In this document: positions 63,106 to 64,000 of the stretch, one piece after another | Layout: each line of letters opens with the position of its first letter | Numbering within the stretch: the stretch's first letter is position 1 | Assembly: GCF_019175285.1 (NCBI RefSeq) | Contig: NC_056523.1 | Location: forward strand, 126,397,306-126,461,305 | Direction: 5' to 3' | Length of the DNA stretch: 64,000 nucleotides | From: Sceloporus undulatus | Taxonomy: Eukaryota; Chordata; Lepidosauria; Squamata; Phrynosomatidae | Translations under genes and position numbers: made by a program | Notes under the pieces: model-generated | Seen by the model: only the letters and a program-made list of their open reading frames with translations | What the model was told of the DNA's origin: nothing | Databases searched by the model: none

Positions 63106-64000
63106 TAGAATGGGTACCTCCCTGGTTGCATAAGATTTCACTATTAAATTGTCTGTGCAAACCTGCACATTCCGATTCCTTATCAGTGAGACAAAATGAA
63201 CAATGCCAGTGTTATAGCTTTAATTTACAACAGCTTGATGTTGAACTGACTTTGAAATAGTCCACTTGGCCTGCATGTAATGACCTCTAGAGTGCCCCCC
63301 CCCCCCGTCAAAAGACTGACATTTGTCATCATCAATACTTTTTTTAATGGAATATTTTAAAAGTTAAATGTGTTTAATTGATGTTTTAGGGGAGAGAGAG
63401 AATAAATCTCTGAAGATGCCAGTCACAGATACAGGTGAAATGTCAGGAATAAACTCTTCTAGAACATGGCCACATAGCCCAAAAAAACCACAAAAAACAA
63501 TTGGGATATTGTTGTTATATTGTATGGACTTTTTATTGTAAGCCACCTTGATTATCTTCTGGCAGAGAGGCAAGATAAAAATAAAATTGTTGTTATTATT
63601 TCTTAGGGACAAAAGGGTTTCCCTTGTTGATAACCTCAGTTTTCCACCACCACATCTGATCCTTTAGAATATTCTGGGGGATTGTTAACATGAAATACAT
63701 TTCCCTTATTATTACTAGCTGATGTGGTTGCAGAAAATTTTGGAGGAACCTGGTATGAAGCCTTTCCCGAAGAATCAATTGAATCGCTGATGTTAATACA
63801 TTCAGCACTTTTGCCAAGTGATTTTTCTTTGAATTAGCTCTGCAACCATTTTTTATTCTTTCGTTCCTCTCACCCAAGAGAAAAACAACCTTTCTTCGGG
63901 TCTATTTAGGCACATAAATGTATTATAATTCTTGTATGCTGTTGCTGATTTATCTCAAAGATTCTCGAGAATCTGTGTCTTTCTAGACAAAGCAGGGATT
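63106..64000. other. AKAP8L intron with a PLE 3' scrap
   Basis: 63,396-63,500 is a plus-strand PLE 3' UTR piece (CTGAAGATGCCAGTCACAGA, GGAATAAACTCTTCTAGAAC) set in a LINE tail (TAAATGTGTTTAATTGATGT to ATTTTTATTGTAAGCC). A C run is at 63,294-63,306. The remainder to 64,000 may be a diverged DIRS Gag region but I cannot support that firmly. Confidence 0.45.

Overview
This window is vertebrate nuclear DNA, most likely from a squamate reptile (lizard or snake). The repeat mix points there: CR1, L2 and L1 LINEs, a Penelope-like element, DIRS retroelements, a Helitron, many hAT and Tc1/mariner MITEs, 5S-rRNA-derived SINEs and tRNA-derived Sauria-type SINEs, together with short conserved exons in long introns. 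The species cannot be fixed from the sequence.

The host content is two paralogous genes in tandem, both on the minus strand. Positions 1-20,568 hold the 5' part of AKAP8 (AKAP95): exon 1 at 20,553-20,568 in a CpG island, exon 2 at 8,943-8,981, exon 3 at 5,753-6,041 and exon 4 at 4,057-4,579. The rest lies before position 1. Positions 30,918-57,273 hold the 3' part of AKAP8L (HAP95/NAKAP95): seven exons from an acidic linker through the two AKAP95-type C2H2 zinc fingers to the stop codon. Its 5' exons lie beyond 64,000. About 10 kb of repeat-rich intergenic DNA separates the genes. This is the order and orientation known for human chromosome 19p13. Exon phases are consistent throughout: 867 nt = 289 codons for AKAP8, and 1008 nt = 335 codons plus stop for AKAP8L.

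By region: 1-4 kb, AKAP8 intron 4 with L2, L1 and a solo LTR inside the L1. 4-20.6 kb, AKAP8 exons 4 to 1; intron 1 carries a GC-rich minisatellite of about 59 x 90 bp (9.8-15.04 kb), then SINEs and MITEs. 20.6-30.9 kb, intergenic, with a Penelope-like element cut by an L1 and a hAT MITE. 31-57 kb, AKAP8L introns dominated by three DIRS-type elements lying in the same direction as the gene. 57-64 kb, AKAP8L 5'-side intron with a mariner relic, MITEs, a fourth DIRS piece and a CR1 copy.

The most striking object is the minisatellite. Each unit contains a close match to the CTCF core motif in one orientation, so intron 1 of AKAP8 may carry dozens of CTCF-like sites at 90-bp spacing. The unit can be aligned by eye to an internal segment of a dispersed L2-tailed retroposon whose reverse-strand copy abuts the array.
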